In this document: one piece after another, positions 41,796 through 51,036 of the stretch | How positions within the stretch are numbered: the stretch's first letter is position 1 | How the letters are laid out: every line of letters begins with the position of its first letter | Origin: Bacillus sp. A301a_S52 | Lineage (GTDB): Bacteria > Bacillota > Bacilli > Bacillales > Salisediminibacteriaceae | Assembly (NCBI GenBank): GCA_024701455.1 | Contig: JABXYP010000001.1 | Location: forward strand, 872,001 to 936,000 | Direction of reading: 5' to 3' | Length of the DNA stretch: 64,000 nucleotides | The notes under the pieces: generated by a model | The model's input: only the letters and a program-made list of their open reading frames with translations | What the model was told of the DNA's origin: nothing | Database searches by the model: none | Position numbers and translations under genes: made by a program

Positions 41796-42644
41796 ATGAG
41801 CGATCTATTACGTGTGGACGGTTTGACAATAACGACTAAAAAAGAACCGAGGTCACCAATTATTGAAAATATCTCATTTACTGTAAAAGAAAATGCGTGC
41901 TTAGGTATCGTTGGGGAGAGTGGAAGTGGCAAAAGCATGACGTGTAAGGCTATTCTAGGCTTGTTGGATAATATCTTCCATGTCAAGGGGGGTATCCAAT
42001 TTAATGGTGGAAACTTAGTGACGATGAATAAACACGAGATAAGAAAGATCAGGGGCAAAGACATAAGTTTGATTTTACAAAACCCGATGACAGCCTTTAA
42101 TCCTCTATATACAATTGGAAGCCACATATTTGAAACACTTCGTGAACATTTAGCCATTACAAAGCAAGAAGCAACGATCATGGCGATTCGAACATTAGAA
42201 AAGATGATGCTGTCTAATCCCCATGAGTTATTAAAGAAATACCCTCATCAATTAAGTGGTGGGATGTTACAGCGCGTTATGATCGGCATAGCAATCGCCT
42301 TGGAGCCGAAAATAATCATTGCAGATGAACCGACAACGGCACTTGATTCGGTCACACAATGTGACATACTGAATGAGCTAAGGAACGTAAGAAAAAAATG
42401 TGAAACATCACTCATCATTATTTCTCATGATTTAGGTGTTATTTCAAAGTTGGCTGATGATGTGCTCGTCTTGAAGGATGGCCAAATGGTAGAATACAAT
42501 GAATTACAAAAGGTATTTACTGAACCACAACATTCGCACACGAGATACTTAGTCAATACAAAACGTGCCATGATGGAGACGTACTACAAAGCATTGCAAT
42601 ATAAGCCAGTAAAGGAGATTGACCTGAATGCTTTTGGAAGTTGA
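41796..42644 (+). CDS. ABC importer ATPase (NikD/DppD type)
   Basis: 282 residues with Walker A GESGSGKSM (about residues 46-54), Q-loop ILQNPMTAFNP, signature LSGGMLQR, Walker B IIIADEPTTALD and H-loop ISHDLG. The C-terminal extension is short, and the Cys cluster of Opp-type iron-sulphur tails is not visible. It overlaps the partner ATPase gene by 17 nt. Confidence 0.9.
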   Translation: MSDLLRVDGLTITTKKEPRSPIIENISFTVKENACLGIVGESGSGKSMTCKAILGLLDNIFHVKGGIQFNGGNLVTMNKHEIRKIRGKDISLILQNPMTAFNPLYTIGSHIFETLREHLAITKQEATIMAIRTLEKMMLSNPHELLKKYPHQLSGGMLQRVMIGIAIALEPKIIIADEPTTALDSVTQCDILNELRNVRKKCETSLIIISHDLGVISKLADDVLVLKDGQMVEYNELQKVFTEPQHSHTRYLVNTKRAMMETYYKALQYKPVKEIDLNAFGS

Positions 42645-43428
42645 AGATGTTTTTAAAAGGTTCCCTAAAGCCTCACACACATTATTCAAGAAAAACTGGA
42701 CAGAAGTATTAAATGGGGTTTCTTTGTACCTTAGTAAAGGTGAATGTTTAGGCATTATTGGTGAGAGTGGAAGTGGTAAAAGTACACTTGGAAGAATCAT
42801 CATTGGCATTGAGCAACCAACTAAAGGCCACGTTTATATTGAGGGGCAAAATATTAATGGGAGAATGGCTAAACAACAAAAACGAGCCATACGACAACAG
42901 ATAAGTGTTGTCTTTCAAGATTATACGTCATCAGTGAATGCTAGATTTACAGTGTATGATATTATAGCTGAACCTTTACGCATGACAGAAAAATATCATA
43001 AGACGACATTTGAAAAAAAAGTGCTACATTTGCTTGAACAGGTTGGTTTAAGCTCACATCATATGCATAGATATCCCCACGAACTGAGTGGGGGACAGTT
43101 ACAACGGGTCTGTATTGCAAGGGCTGTGGCGACTCATCCAAAAGTCATTTTATTAGATGAAGCAATAAGCTCTTTAGATGTGACAACCCAACTTCAAATA
43201 TTGGATCTTCTCATTGAGCTAAAGAAAGAGTATCATTTATCATATGTATTCATCACGCATGATTTAACAGCCGTGACGTATATTTGTGATCGGGTGATGT
43301 TTATGAAAAATGGTCTTGTAGTGGAATCAATCGATCAAATGGAGGATTTGCCCCATCTGACACATCGTTATTCTAAAAAGTTACTTACCTCTGTTTTAGA
43401 CATCGGTTGCCATCATCAAAGACAATGA
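42628..43428 (+). CDS. ABC importer ATPase (NikE/DppF type)
   Basis: 266 residues with Walker A IGESGSGKSTLG (about residues 44-55), Q-loop VFQDYTSSVNARFTV, signature LSGGQLQR, Walker B VILLDEAISSLD and H-loop ITHDL. The ribosome site AAAGGAG and the overlap with the preceding ATPase gene show coupling. The five genes together make a complete Fur-linked importer. Confidence 0.9.
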   Translation: MLLEVEDVFKRFPKASHTLFKKNWTEVLNGVSLYLSKGECLGIIGESGSGKSTLGRIIIGIEQPTKGHVYIEGQNINGRMAKQQKRAIRQQISVVFQDYTSSVNARFTVYDIIAEPLRMTEKYHKTTFEKKVLHLLEQVGLSSHHMHRYPHELSGGQLQRVCIARAVATHPKVILLDEAISSLDVTTQLQILDLLIELKKEYHLSYVFITHDLTAVTYICDRVMFMKNGLVVESIDQMEDLPHLTHRYSKKLLTSVLDIGCHHQRQ

Positions 43429-43464
43429 TATAAAAGCGAAAGGTAAAGGTAATGAGTAAAAGTT

Positions 43465-44811
43465 ATGGGAAAACAAGCGCTTGATCAAACGAGTATAACA
43501 ACTAAACAGTATCTTTTTTTAGTTATTCCTATCACACTATCAGCAGTTACAACACCGCTTCTAGGTGCGGTTGATACAGCTGTCGTAGGTCGCATGCCTG
43601 ATCCTACTTATATAGGTGGCGTTGCAATAGGCACATTAATATTTAATACGATTTATTGGTTACTTGGATTTTTGAAAGTGGGAACGTCTGGATTCACTGC
43701 TCAAGCAAGTGGCATGAAACAACCTCAGGAGTTAATAGCTGCGTTTGTTCGGCCGGCCCTTTTAGCAGTTTGCTTTGGCTTACTATTTATCATTTTACAG
43801 ATTCCAATTGAAAAGAGTGCTTTTTTTCTAATTGAAACAACACCTTCTGTAAAACAGTTGGCATCAGACTATTTCTCAATTAGAATTTGGGGCGCACCAT
43901 TTGCATTATTAAATTATTGTGTGCTTGGCTGGTTAATTGGTTCAGCAAGGGTGAAGTTATCACTTGCTCTGCAACTTTACATGAATATAAGCAATATTTT
44001 TCTTAGTGTTTTTCTTGTTCTTGGTCTCAACCTCGGAGTTAAAGGAGTGGCATTTGCTACACTATTCTCTGAAGTGAGCACCGTCATTATCGGTCTTATC
44101 GTATTAAACAAATTGGCTGTCTTCTCATTTGAAAATTGGCGTACCAATGCTGTATTGCAAAAAGAGAAGTTTGTTTCTATGTTAAAAATGAACAGAGATT
44201 TATTTATTCGGACACTATGTTTATTATCTATGTTGGGCTTTTTCACTGCAAAAGGTTCGGAATTGGGTGTGGAGATACTAGCAGCCAATGCTATTTTAAT
44301 TCAAATTCATTATTTATTGGCCTACATGTATGATGGACTTGCTGGCGCTAACAGTATTTTAACAGGAAGGGCGCTCGGACAATCTAACTATGAGTTATTT
44401 AAACGAACAAAAGCCTTGTCTTTTATTTGGGGGTTAGGTCTGTCCGTGATGATGGTGATCCTACTGTTCGTATTTAAAGAACCATTTCTAGCACTTTTCA
44501 CAACAATAGACAGTGTAAAAGATCTCGCGTTAACGTATTATTTTTGGATATTGTTATATCCTTTAGTAACGTTTTGGGGATTATTATTGTATGGGATGTT
44601 TACCGGAGCTACAGAAGGAGCTCCGATTCGAAACTCAATGATAGTATCGTTAATTTTATTTTTTGTCGTATATGCGTTGACATTTCCTTCATGGCAAAAT
44701 CATGGATTGTGGCTAGCATTTATCGTGTTTAGTTTTGGACGTACAATATTTTTATGGGCATATATTTCGCGATTACACACCAAAATAGCCCAAGTATGTA
44801 AAGCAGCTTAA
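43465..44811 (+). CDS. MATE-family efflux transporter (DinF-like)
   Basis: 448 residues with twelve predicted helices and the MATE N-terminal pattern PITLSAVTTPLLGAVDTAVVGRM, then IGGVAIGTLIFN and KVGTSGFTAQASG. It follows the importer operon by 36 bp in the same orientation and may be co-transcribed. In metallophore systems an exporter often accompanies the importer, so release of a chelator is possible. A drug/Na+ antiporter role is the default. Confidence 0.85.
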   Translation: MGKQALDQTSITTKQYLFLVIPITLSAVTTPLLGAVDTAVVGRMPDPTYIGGVAIGTLIFNTIYWLLGFLKVGTSGFTAQASGMKQPQELIAAFVRPALLAVCFGLLFIILQIPIEKSAFFLIETTPSVKQLASDYFSIRIWGAPFALLNYCVLGWLIGSARVKLSLALQLYMNISNIFLSVFLVLGLNLGVKGVAFATLFSEVSTVIIGLIVLNKLAVFSFENWRTNAVLQKEKFVSMLKMNRDLFIRTLCLLSMLGFFTAKGSELGVEILAANAILIQIHYLLAYMYDGLAGANSILTGRALGQSNYELFKRTKALSFIWGLGLSVMMVILLFVFKEPFLALFTTIDSVKDLALTYYFWILLYPLVTFWGLLLYGMFTGATEGAPIRNSMIVSLILFFVVYALTFPSWQNHGLWLAFIVFSFGRTIFLWAYISRLHTKIAQVCKAA

Positions 44812-44828
44812 AAAAGATTAATAGAATA

Positions 44829-44868
44829 GAACGAACCTTCAATCAGTGAGCGTTATCGTCCTTCTCCC
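44829..44868 (-). repeat. Partial dispersed repeat (hairpin part only)
   Basis: GAACGAACCTTCAATCAGTG followed by CTCCCTGATTCTTAAG is the inverted end of the type A repeat. It lies just left of the IS element. Confidence 0.5.
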
Positions 44869-44947
44869 TGATTCTTAAGTATTTTAAAGGTTATAGCCCC
44901 CACCTAAGCGTTGAACTGACCTAGAAAAACGAGATGAAAAAAAACAC

Positions 44948-45802
44948 CTAGGCTGCCATACTCCTGAATTCTACTGGGGTATGGCAGTTTAACTTTTTAA
45001 ATGGTCGTATATAATTGTAATAATACATGTACGTTTCTACTTTTTCTAGTACAATAGAATTTGTAAGGTGCACTCGTTGCTGAGTGCTGAATTCTTCTGA
45101 CTTTAGCGAGGAATGGAAGGATTCAATGACGGCATTATCAAAGCAGTTGCCTTTCCGAGACATGCTTGTGGTAATGCCTTTTTCTTTTGCTTTTTCTTGA
45201 AATTTATAGGATGTATACTGAGCTCCTTGGTCACTGTGTAATATGACGCCATAAGTCTCCCTACCTCTACAAGCATCTTCTAAAGTGTTTATCACGAGCG
45301 AGAGATCTTGTTTATCACTGATTCGATAGGCAATAATTTCGTTGTTATACAAGTCCATTATGGTTGATAAATATAGCATCTTTTCACCATAAGGTAAGTA
45401 TGTAATGTCAGTCACCCACTTTTGATTCGAACTCTCTGCGGAGAAATGTTGTTCTAACAGGTTCCCAACCACAAGTTTACTTTCCCCAGCTATATAGGAT
45501 TGTCGCTTTGGTTTTACGCGACATTGGATATTAAACTTCTGCATGATCTTCTGAACAGTGTTTCGATTCGCGTTAATATGATGTTCCTTTTTAAGAAGAT
45601 CCCTCACCATTCGATGCCCGACTCTATATTTGAATTCTTTACAAATAGTTAATACCAATTGTTCTAAAGGTTTAGGTTTCCAAGATGTCTTTCTCCAACG
45701 ATAATAAGTTGACTTGGGAACATTTAAACAATCACAAATCATCGTAATCGTGTATTTAGACTTAAATATCTCAACCAATTCTACGAATGCTTCTGGTACC
45801 AC
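44948..45802 (-). CDS. IS3-family transposase OrfB (DDE integrase)
   Basis: 284 residues with HTH_21 at the N-terminus (YRVGHRMVRDLLKKEH) and an rve integrase core. The DDE residues are visible in WVTDITYLPYG, LHSDQGAQYTS and NCFDNAVIESFHSSLK. It overlaps OrfA by 22 nt in another frame, as expected for programmed -1 frameshifting to an OrfAB fusion. Confidence 0.92.
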   Translation of the reverse strand: MVPEAFVELVEIFKSKYTITMICDCLNVPKSTYYRWRKTSWKPKPLEQLVLTICKEFKYRVGHRMVRDLLKKEHHINANRNTVQKIMQKFNIQCRVKPKRQSYIAGESKLVVGNLLEQHFSAESSNQKWVTDITYLPYGEKMLYLSTIMDLYNNEIIAYRISDKQDLSLVINTLEDACRGRETYGVILHSDQGAQYTSYKFQEKAKEKGITTSMSRKGNCFDNAVIESFHSSLKSEEFSTQQRVHLTNSIVLEKVETYMYYYNYIRPFKKLNCHTPVEFRSMAA

Positions 45803-46110
45803 TTCCTTTCGATTTCCTGGTACTTTCCCAACAGGTCTTCTCTCATTTCATAATAGGACAATTTTCTTTTTAACAGGTCAATTTCGCTCATATCCTCTGA
45901 TCCTTTTCCATACTTATATTGCTTTCCAGCAGGTTGAGCTAATCGTTGCTCTTCTCCTTTTCTATACCATCTCATCCAAGTCTTAATCTGTGTTTTATTT
46001 TTAATGCCAAAGCGTGCCATCAATTCTTTATTCGTGTACTTTCCTGTTAACTTTAATCGAATAACCTCTTTTTTTATTTCTTCTGGATAAACATTATTTT
46101 TTCGGCCCAT
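45781..46110 (-). CDS. IS3-family transposase OrfA (helix-turn-helix)
   Basis: 109 residues from ATG 46110, with GGAGGTG upstream on the minus strand. The open frame extends further but lacks a ribosome site. It has an HTH (TNKELMARFGIKNKTQIKTWMRWY) and a C-terminal leucine-zipper-like helix (SEIDLLKRKLSYYEMREDLL). It binds the IS ends. Confidence 0.88.
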   Translation of the reverse strand: MGRKNNVYPEEIKKEVIRLKLTGKYTNKELMARFGIKNKTQIKTWMRWYRKGEEQRLAQPAGKQYKYGKGSEDMSEIDLLKRKLSYYEMREDLLGKYQEIERKWYQKHS

Positions 46111-46329
46111 AAGAAAAACACCTCCAAATTTGTCGTTAAGTTTATATACGACTATGGGGGTGTTTTTTCCTTGTCTCATTTAATTAGGTCACTCTACGTA
46201 GGTGGGGGCTTTTGATCAGGCGGCTTCGAGATGCCATCTGATAGTCGATGTTTGAGGTTGCTAAACCCTTGATATGATGACAGCTTCGTTAAACATACGA
46301 GTCATCCTTTTTTAAAGTAGGAGATACAT

Positions 46330-46866
46330 TTAGCGACTATCAGTTTTCAATAAAGAATAGAGTTGGAGATCACTATAAGTGTCACCAGATTTTTCACTTT
46401 CCCTCAAGGTTCCCTCATAAATGAAGTTCACCTTTTCTAAAAGTCGAATTGAACTGACGTTGTTTGGTTCAACTTTTGCTTCAATACGATGAAGGTTGAG
46501 TTTTAAGAAGGCGGCATCGATTAAACCCTTGACAACCTCAGTGCCATAACCTTTTCTCCAGTAAGGGTAACCGAGTTCATAACCAATCTCGGTTTTTTCG
46601 TTTTTCGGATCAAGTAAATGATAGCCGCATGACCCAATAATGCGCCCGGACTTTTTCTCAATGATTGAGAAACGGAGCGCCTGTTGTTGCTCAGCGAGTT
46701 CGTTTAAGTAATTAATCATGTTAACAGCCTCGTTCTGGTGGCTGAAGGGTGTGATGTTCATAAACTGTGTGACACGAGGATCAGACCAAATAGGAAAAAG
46801 GCTTTCAGCATCTTCAGCTTTCACTTGTCTCATGACTAATCGTTCAGTTTGTCGTTCTGTTAGCAA
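46330..46866 (-). CDS. GNAT acetyltransferase (RimJ/RimL type)
   Basis: 178 residues of Acetyltransf_3. It starts with the family opener TERLVMRQVKAEDAESLFPIWSDP, then has GYELGYPYWRKGYGTEVVKGLIDAAF (acetyl-CoA loop) and LHRIEAKVEPNNVSSIRLLEK, the typical RimJ-like end. The ligand may be a protein N-terminus or small amine. It is monocistronic. Confidence 0.88.
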   Translation of the reverse strand: MLTERQTERLVMRQVKAEDAESLFPIWSDPRVTQFMNITPFSHQNEAVNMINYLNELAEQQQALRFSIIEKKSGRIIGSCGYHLLDPKNEKTEIGYELGYPYWRKGYGTEVVKGLIDAAFLKLNLHRIEAKVEPNNVSSIRLLEKVNFIYEGTLRESEKSGDTYSDLQLYSLLKTDSR

Positions 46867-47106
46867 TTATTTTACCTCCAATTATAGAATGATTATATGA
46901 GGGAAAAATAATCGTTTCTGTGCATCATTCAATCCTTTCTTAATAGAAGTTGGTTAAATTATACATCGTTTCAAGATGGAAAGGCTAGTTTTGTCATGTT
47001 AAAACGTGTTTTCTTCTAGTTAGAAGAAAAATATAAAGAATGGTTTTTCCATAAAAATGCACGGCAGTTGCCTACCATTCATAATGTATGGGTAGGAGGG
47101 AATCAT

Positions 47107-48021
47107 ATGAAAAATTCAGATTATCCATTACACCCAAACTACGGTAAGGTGACACGTTATGAAGATGTGCCGATCAATGTACCTGAACAGCGTCAGAAAC
47201 GCCAACCAGGAGTAGAGCGATTGATGGAACCGGCCCCGATTGTAGAGAATCCACACGAGACAGGGAGTGAAAAGTTAATCAATAAAGTGGCGCTTATTAC
47301 TGGGGGAGACAGTGGAATCGGTGCCGCTGTAGCGATCGCTTTTGCTAAAGAAGGAGCAGATGTGGCAATTGCTTATTATGATGAACATGAAGATGCCACA
47401 CGAACGAAACGGCGGATTGAGGAGCTTGGACAGCGCTCTTTATTGTTGCCTGGAGACTTAAGGGAAAAGGAGCAAAATGAACGTATTGTCGCTAAAACAA
47501 TTGCGGAATTTGGTCGGCTCGATATCGTTTGTAACCATGTAGGGATGCAGCTACAACAAGCAAGCTTGCTCGATATTACCGATGAACAGTTTGATAGCAC
47601 GTTTAAGTTAAACATTTACTCTTATTTTTATACGACTCGGGCGGCTTTACCATACTTAGAAAGAGGTGCTTCAATCATAAATACAGCCTCTGTTGTCCCA
47701 TATATAGGGTACGATCAGTTAATTGATTATACCGCTACAAAGGGAGCGAACGTTGGCTTTACAAGAGCATTAGCGAAAAACTTAGTTGAAGAAGGTATTC
47801 GAGTTAATACGGTTGCACCAGGAGCTACGTGGGCGCCACTCATCCCAGCCAGTTTCCCTGCTGATCAAGTGGCAATCGTCGGGAGTAGCAGTAACCCGAT
47901 GCAACGTTTCGCTCAACCATTTGAACTCGCACCTGCCTACGTCTATCTGGCCTCTGATGACGCACGCTTCATAACAGGCCAGACAGTTCACGTAAACGGT
48001 GGCCAATGGACATCTTCTTAA
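47107..48021 (+). CDS. Short-chain dehydrogenase (general stress protein 39-like)
   Basis: 304 residues from ATG 47107 (TAGGAGGGAATCAT upstream). The ~45-residue N-terminal extension ([17 protein letters not shown]...) is typical of the YdaD/YhdF group. The SDR core has cofactor loop [13 protein letters not shown] in place of NNAG, the catalytic Ser in INTASV and the YxxxK pair in YTATKG. NADP(H) or NAD(H)-dependent oxidoreductase, often sigma-B controlled in Bacillus. The substrate is unknown. Confidence 0.9.
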   Translation: MKNSDYPLHPNYGKVTRYEDVPINVPEQRQKRQPGVERLMEPAPIVENPHETGSEKLINKVALITGGDSGIGAAVAIAFAKEGADVAIAYYDEHEDATRTKRRIEELGQRSLLLPGDLREKEQNERIVAKTIAEFGRLDIVCNHVGMQLQQASLLDITDEQFDSTFKLNIYSYFYTTRAALPYLERGASIINTASVVPYIGYDQLIDYTATKGANVGFTRALAKNLVEEGIRVNTVAPGATWAPLIPASFPADQVAIVGSSSNPMQRFAQPFELAPAYVYLASDDARFITGQTVHVNGGQWTSS

Positions 48022-48039
48022 GGAAAGGCTGTTACTGAA

Positions 48040-48165
48040 ACTGGTGAGGTTACTGCTGAGAGGTGTCGCGTAAAATCACGGGTCGGTTGCGTGAAAAATC
48101 AAGTTTAATGCTGAAAAAATGAGAGTCATTGCTGAAACCAAGATGAGCCGCATAAAATCGCAACC
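48040..48165 (+). repeat. Low-complexity repeat with TTGCTGAAA/TTGCGTAAA units
   Basis: Several 20-25 bp units such as TTACTGAAAC, TACTGCTGAGA, TCGCGTAAAATC, TTGCGTGAAAAATC, AATGCTGAAAAAATG and ATTGCTGAAACC. The units resemble those of the tandem array at 60011-60250. The remaining gap to 48495 shows no gene. Confidence 0.6.
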
Positions 48166-48495
48166 CCTATACGTATACGAGTGGAAATAGCAATATTAAA
48201 CGTTTACATTTTTAACAGAAACTTAATGTGACCTGCCCGCTCTATTAGATAAATGTCTCGTTTTAATATTTTAACCTTGTTATTTATAAGGAAATATCTC
48301 ATCTATGTCACTATAAAGTTTTAGTCATTTAAAATATTTATTTAGATTTGATATTCTATATGCCGTATAAGTCCTAAGTATTTATAAGCTTCTCTTCGTT
48401 TACATGAGTTAAATAATCAGTTAACTGAATGGTAAAAAAGAGGTGTTACACTTTAACAAGAGTTATTAAAAAATCATTTTGAAGGAGGAAGGAGT

Positions 48496-49809
48496 ATGTT
48501 GAAAAAACTCTTTGTTAGTGGCCTTTCAGTTATGACACTTCTCGTAGGGACAGGGGCGATGGCAGAAGGCGAGAAGCCAGGTCCCCCATCCAAAAATGAG
48601 GTTGATAATGTCATCTTGTTTATTGCTGACGGTTATTCTGCAGGGTATAACGTTAACTATCGCTATTATAAAGAAGATGGTGATCCTGTGTGGGATAGCT
48701 TTTTAACAGGGATGATGACAACACACTCTGCTAATAATCGAATTACAGATTCCGCAGCAGCTGGAACAGCGATGTCTACAGGTGTGAAGACAAAGAATGG
48801 CTTCATTGGTTTAGATGAAGAAGGCGAAGAAATGCAAACTATCCTTGAAGCGGTTCACGAATCCGAGAAAGCCACCGGCCTTGTAGCCACGTCTACGATT
48901 ACCCATGCGACACCGGCTGCTTTCGCATCCCATGTAGATTCGCGAAATAATCAATCTGAGATTGCGCGTCAATACGTGGACAATGGAACGGTAGATGTCC
49001 TTCTTGGCGGAGGAAAGGACTATTTTTTACCTGAGAGTGAAGGTGGTCATCAGGAAACACGTCATCTTTTAAATGAAGCAAAGGATGAGGGCTATGAGTT
49101 TGTGGAAAATAAGGACGAGTTATTAAACGCGAATAGCAATCAAATACTTGGGCTTTTTGCCAACGATAGTATGGAACCGGAATTGCATCGAGAAGGAACA
49201 GAACAACCGAGTCTGGCAGATATGACAACCAGCGCGATCGAGGCGTTACGTCAAGATGAAGACGGGTTCTTCCTCATGGTAGAAGGAAGCCAGATTGACT
49301 GGGCTGGGCATGCGAATGACGCAGCGTGGGCAATGAGTGATACTGCCGCTTTTGAAGAAGCTGTTATGCAAGCGTTAAAGTTTGCTGAAGAAGACGAGCA
49401 GACATTAGTCATTGTTACAAGTGACCATGATACTGGTGGTATGACTTTGGGGGGCTATCATAGTTACGGTACAGATGTAGAGATTTTACGCGAGGTGACA
49501 GCTACAGGTGAATACATGGCAACTCAAATGAACGAGGATCGAAGTAATGTGGAAGAGGTAATTGAAGCTTATACGTCTCTTACATTATCAGATGAAGAAA
49601 TAGTGATGATTGAGGAAGCAGACGACCTAGAATTAGCTATTAACCATACCATTAGTCACTATGCAGGAGTGGGCTGGACGTCGACTAATCATACAGGGAT
49701 TGAAGTGCCAGTCTACGCTTACGGAAAAGGGACAGAGCAATTTCAAGGTTTAATTGATAATACTGATTTGGCAAAAAATATTGCAACGGTTTTGAACATC
49801 CCGTTTTAA
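48496..49809 (+). CDS. Secreted alkaline phosphatase
   Basis: 437 residues with an N-terminal signal peptide (MLKKLFVSGLSVMTLLVG...AMA-EG). It has the alkaline phosphatase fold: metal ligand Asp45 in ILFIADG, nucleophile Ser86 in ITDSAAAGTAMSTG, HATPAAFASHVDSR, EGSQIDWAGHAND and TSDHDTGGM. It hydrolyses phosphomonoesters outside the cell using zinc and magnesium. Ribosome site GAAGGAGGAAGGAGT. It is monocistronic with its own terminator. A Pho-box was not identified. Confidence 0.93.
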   Translation: MLKKLFVSGLSVMTLLVGTGAMAEGEKPGPPSKNEVDNVILFIADGYSAGYNVNYRYYKEDGDPVWDSFLTGMMTTHSANNRITDSAAAGTAMSTGVKTKNGFIGLDEEGEEMQTILEAVHESEKATGLVATSTITHATPAAFASHVDSRNNQSEIARQYVDNGTVDVLLGGGKDYFLPESEGGHQETRHLLNEAKDEGYEFVENKDELLNANSNQILGLFANDSMEPELHREGTEQPSLADMTTSAIEALRQDEDGFFLMVEGSQIDWAGHANDAAWAMSDTAAFEEAVMQALKFAEEDEQTLVIVTSDHDTGGMTLGGYHSYGTDVEILREVTATGEYMATQMNEDRSNVEEVIEAYTSLTLSDEEIVMIEEADDLELAINHTISHYAGVGWTSTNHTGIEVPVYAYGKGTEQFQGLIDNTDLAKNIATVLNIPF

Positions 49810-49823
49810 ACCAATTTATCAAG

Positions 49824-49852
49824 GTAGCTGTCTTTCCAGGCAGCTACTTTTT
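49824..49852 (+). terminator. Rho-independent terminator of the phosphatase gene
   Basis: GTAGCTG and CAGCTAC pair around a 10-nt loop, followed by TTTTTC. Confidence 0.85.
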
Positions 49853-49857
49853 CAACT

Positions 49858-49908
49858 TTATCACAGCCAATCGTCCGTAAAATTCCCACTGATTGGTGGT
49901 GACCACAC
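49858..49908 (+). repeat. Dispersed repeat, type A (short copy)
   Basis: TATCACAGCCAATCGTCCGTA joined to TTCCCACTGATTGGTGG. The ends of the type A element are recognisable and the middle is lost. Confidence 0.55.
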
Positions 49909-50401
49909 AAAGTTAGAACTCTAACTTTAGGGGGGAAGTACCATTGAGGTGTTTTATAAAAAAAGAACTTAGATGAGGGCTTACTAAATAAGTTATCATC
50001 CTTAATATGGGAAAAATGACAGTCGATTTTTCGAAACTAGGTGAAAAGAAATCCAACTATCTAGGAAAAAATCCTTGCACCTCATACACGTTTTAACTAA
50101 ATAGGTGTTGCGGAGCGGAAAAGGAAGCAAAACGAGCTCATGCAAAGCAAAGGCCAGCTACTTGGTGGACTAGTAAGCCACAGCAAGGTCATGTCGAGCC
50201 GATGTCGTAATGATACCTACGGATAAAAGCAGATATGCAAGCGATACCTATGGTGCCGAAGATGAGGTTGTTCAGCATATCTTAAATAAATTCTTCTCTC
50301 ATGGATGGTGTACCTGAAAACATAAGTTATGCTAGTATTAAAAACAAAGTTAAGCTATTATTTAAACTAATATGGTAGAGATTTTTTTAGGGGGAAGTTG
50401 A
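49909..50401. other. Gap without a clear gene
   Basis: The stretch 50100-50240 is less AT-rich than its surroundings and can be read for about 35 codons (for example AKQRPATWW...KPQQGHVEP), but it has no start or ribosome site. It may be a gene remnant. The promoter of shikimate kinase must lie near 50330-50390. Confidence 0.35.
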
Positions 50402-50953
50402 ATGGAAAGAGCGGGGGCTGGGTTAAGAGAAAAAAGCATCGTACTTATTGGCTTTATGGGAGTGGGAAAAACGACAATTGGACAGTTAGTAGCCGAAAAA
50501 CTGTCTCGTTATTTTATAGATATAGATAAAGAAATTGAAGACGAATATGGTATGCCGATTACAGACATTTTTACTAAAATGGGCGAGAAAGTCTTTCGTG
50601 AAAAAGAAAAAGAAGTGATTATGAATTTTTCAGAGAAAAAGCGAAACGTTCTTTCATTAGGTGGTGGCGCGTTTTTACAAGAAGAAGTGAGAAAAGCTTG
50701 TTTAAAAAATTGCCTTGTTTTTTACTTAGATGTCTCGTGGGATGTTTGGAAGGAAAGAATCCATTTGCTTATTGATAGTCGCCCTGTTTTAAAAGATCGA
50801 TCTCTGGAGGACATAGAGGCGTTGTTTCATACGAGACGAGCCATTTATTCAGATCACCATTGGCGAATTGAAATAGATAATCGAGAACCTGAAGATATTG
50901 CTAATAATATCGTCGAGTCGTTAAAATATATGTGGGAACAGAGTGAACGTTGA
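50402..50953 (+). CDS. aroK: Shikimate kinase
   Basis: 183 residues with P-loop GFMGVGKTT (about residues 18-26), the shikimate-binding DIDKEIEDEYG, the LGGGAF loop and the LID with SRPVLKDR. It phosphorylates shikimate with ATP in the chorismate pathway. The ATG follows AGGGGGAAG. Together with the 3-dehydroquinate dehydratase gene 83 bp downstream it forms a partial aro operon. Confidence 0.92.
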   Translation: MERAGAGLREKSIVLIGFMGVGKTTIGQLVAEKLSRYFIDIDKEIEDEYGMPITDIFTKMGEKVFREKEKEVIMNFSEKKRNVLSLGGGAFLQEEVRKACLKNCLVFYLDVSWDVWKERIHLLIDSRPVLKDRSLEDIEALFHTRRAIYSDHHWRIEIDNREPEDIANNIVESLKYMWEQSER

Positions 50954-51036
50954 AAAATCTAACTTCTGCATACTGGCACCAAGTGATGTCATATTTTTAA
51001 AAGCTGCAGATAGAATTGCGTACTGAGGAGGCCATT

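Larger units (their letters stand above)
44895..46210 (-). mobile_element. IS3-family insertion sequence (IS150-like), 1.3 kb
   Basis: Bounded by imperfect inverted repeats: AGCCCCCACCTA at 44895, followed by TGACCTA, and its complement TAGGTGGGGGCT ending at 46210. It encodes OrfA and OrfB on the minus strand in overlapping frames. No clear target duplication is seen next to the ends, so the outer bases may be off by a few nucleotides or the element may be old. Confidence 0.8.

Noticed and set aside
43452..43484. Short ORF overlapping the MATE start
   Set aside because: Only ten codons, out of frame with the MATE gene, and no separate support.
44891..46214. Target-site duplication of the IS150-like element
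   Set aside because: Flanks (GGTTAT and TTTGAT) do not match. The borders were set from inverted repeats only.
50100..50240. Group II intron or structured RNA in the gap before aroK
   Set aside because: No domain V-like hairpin or reverse transcriptase. Only a vague reading frame is present.
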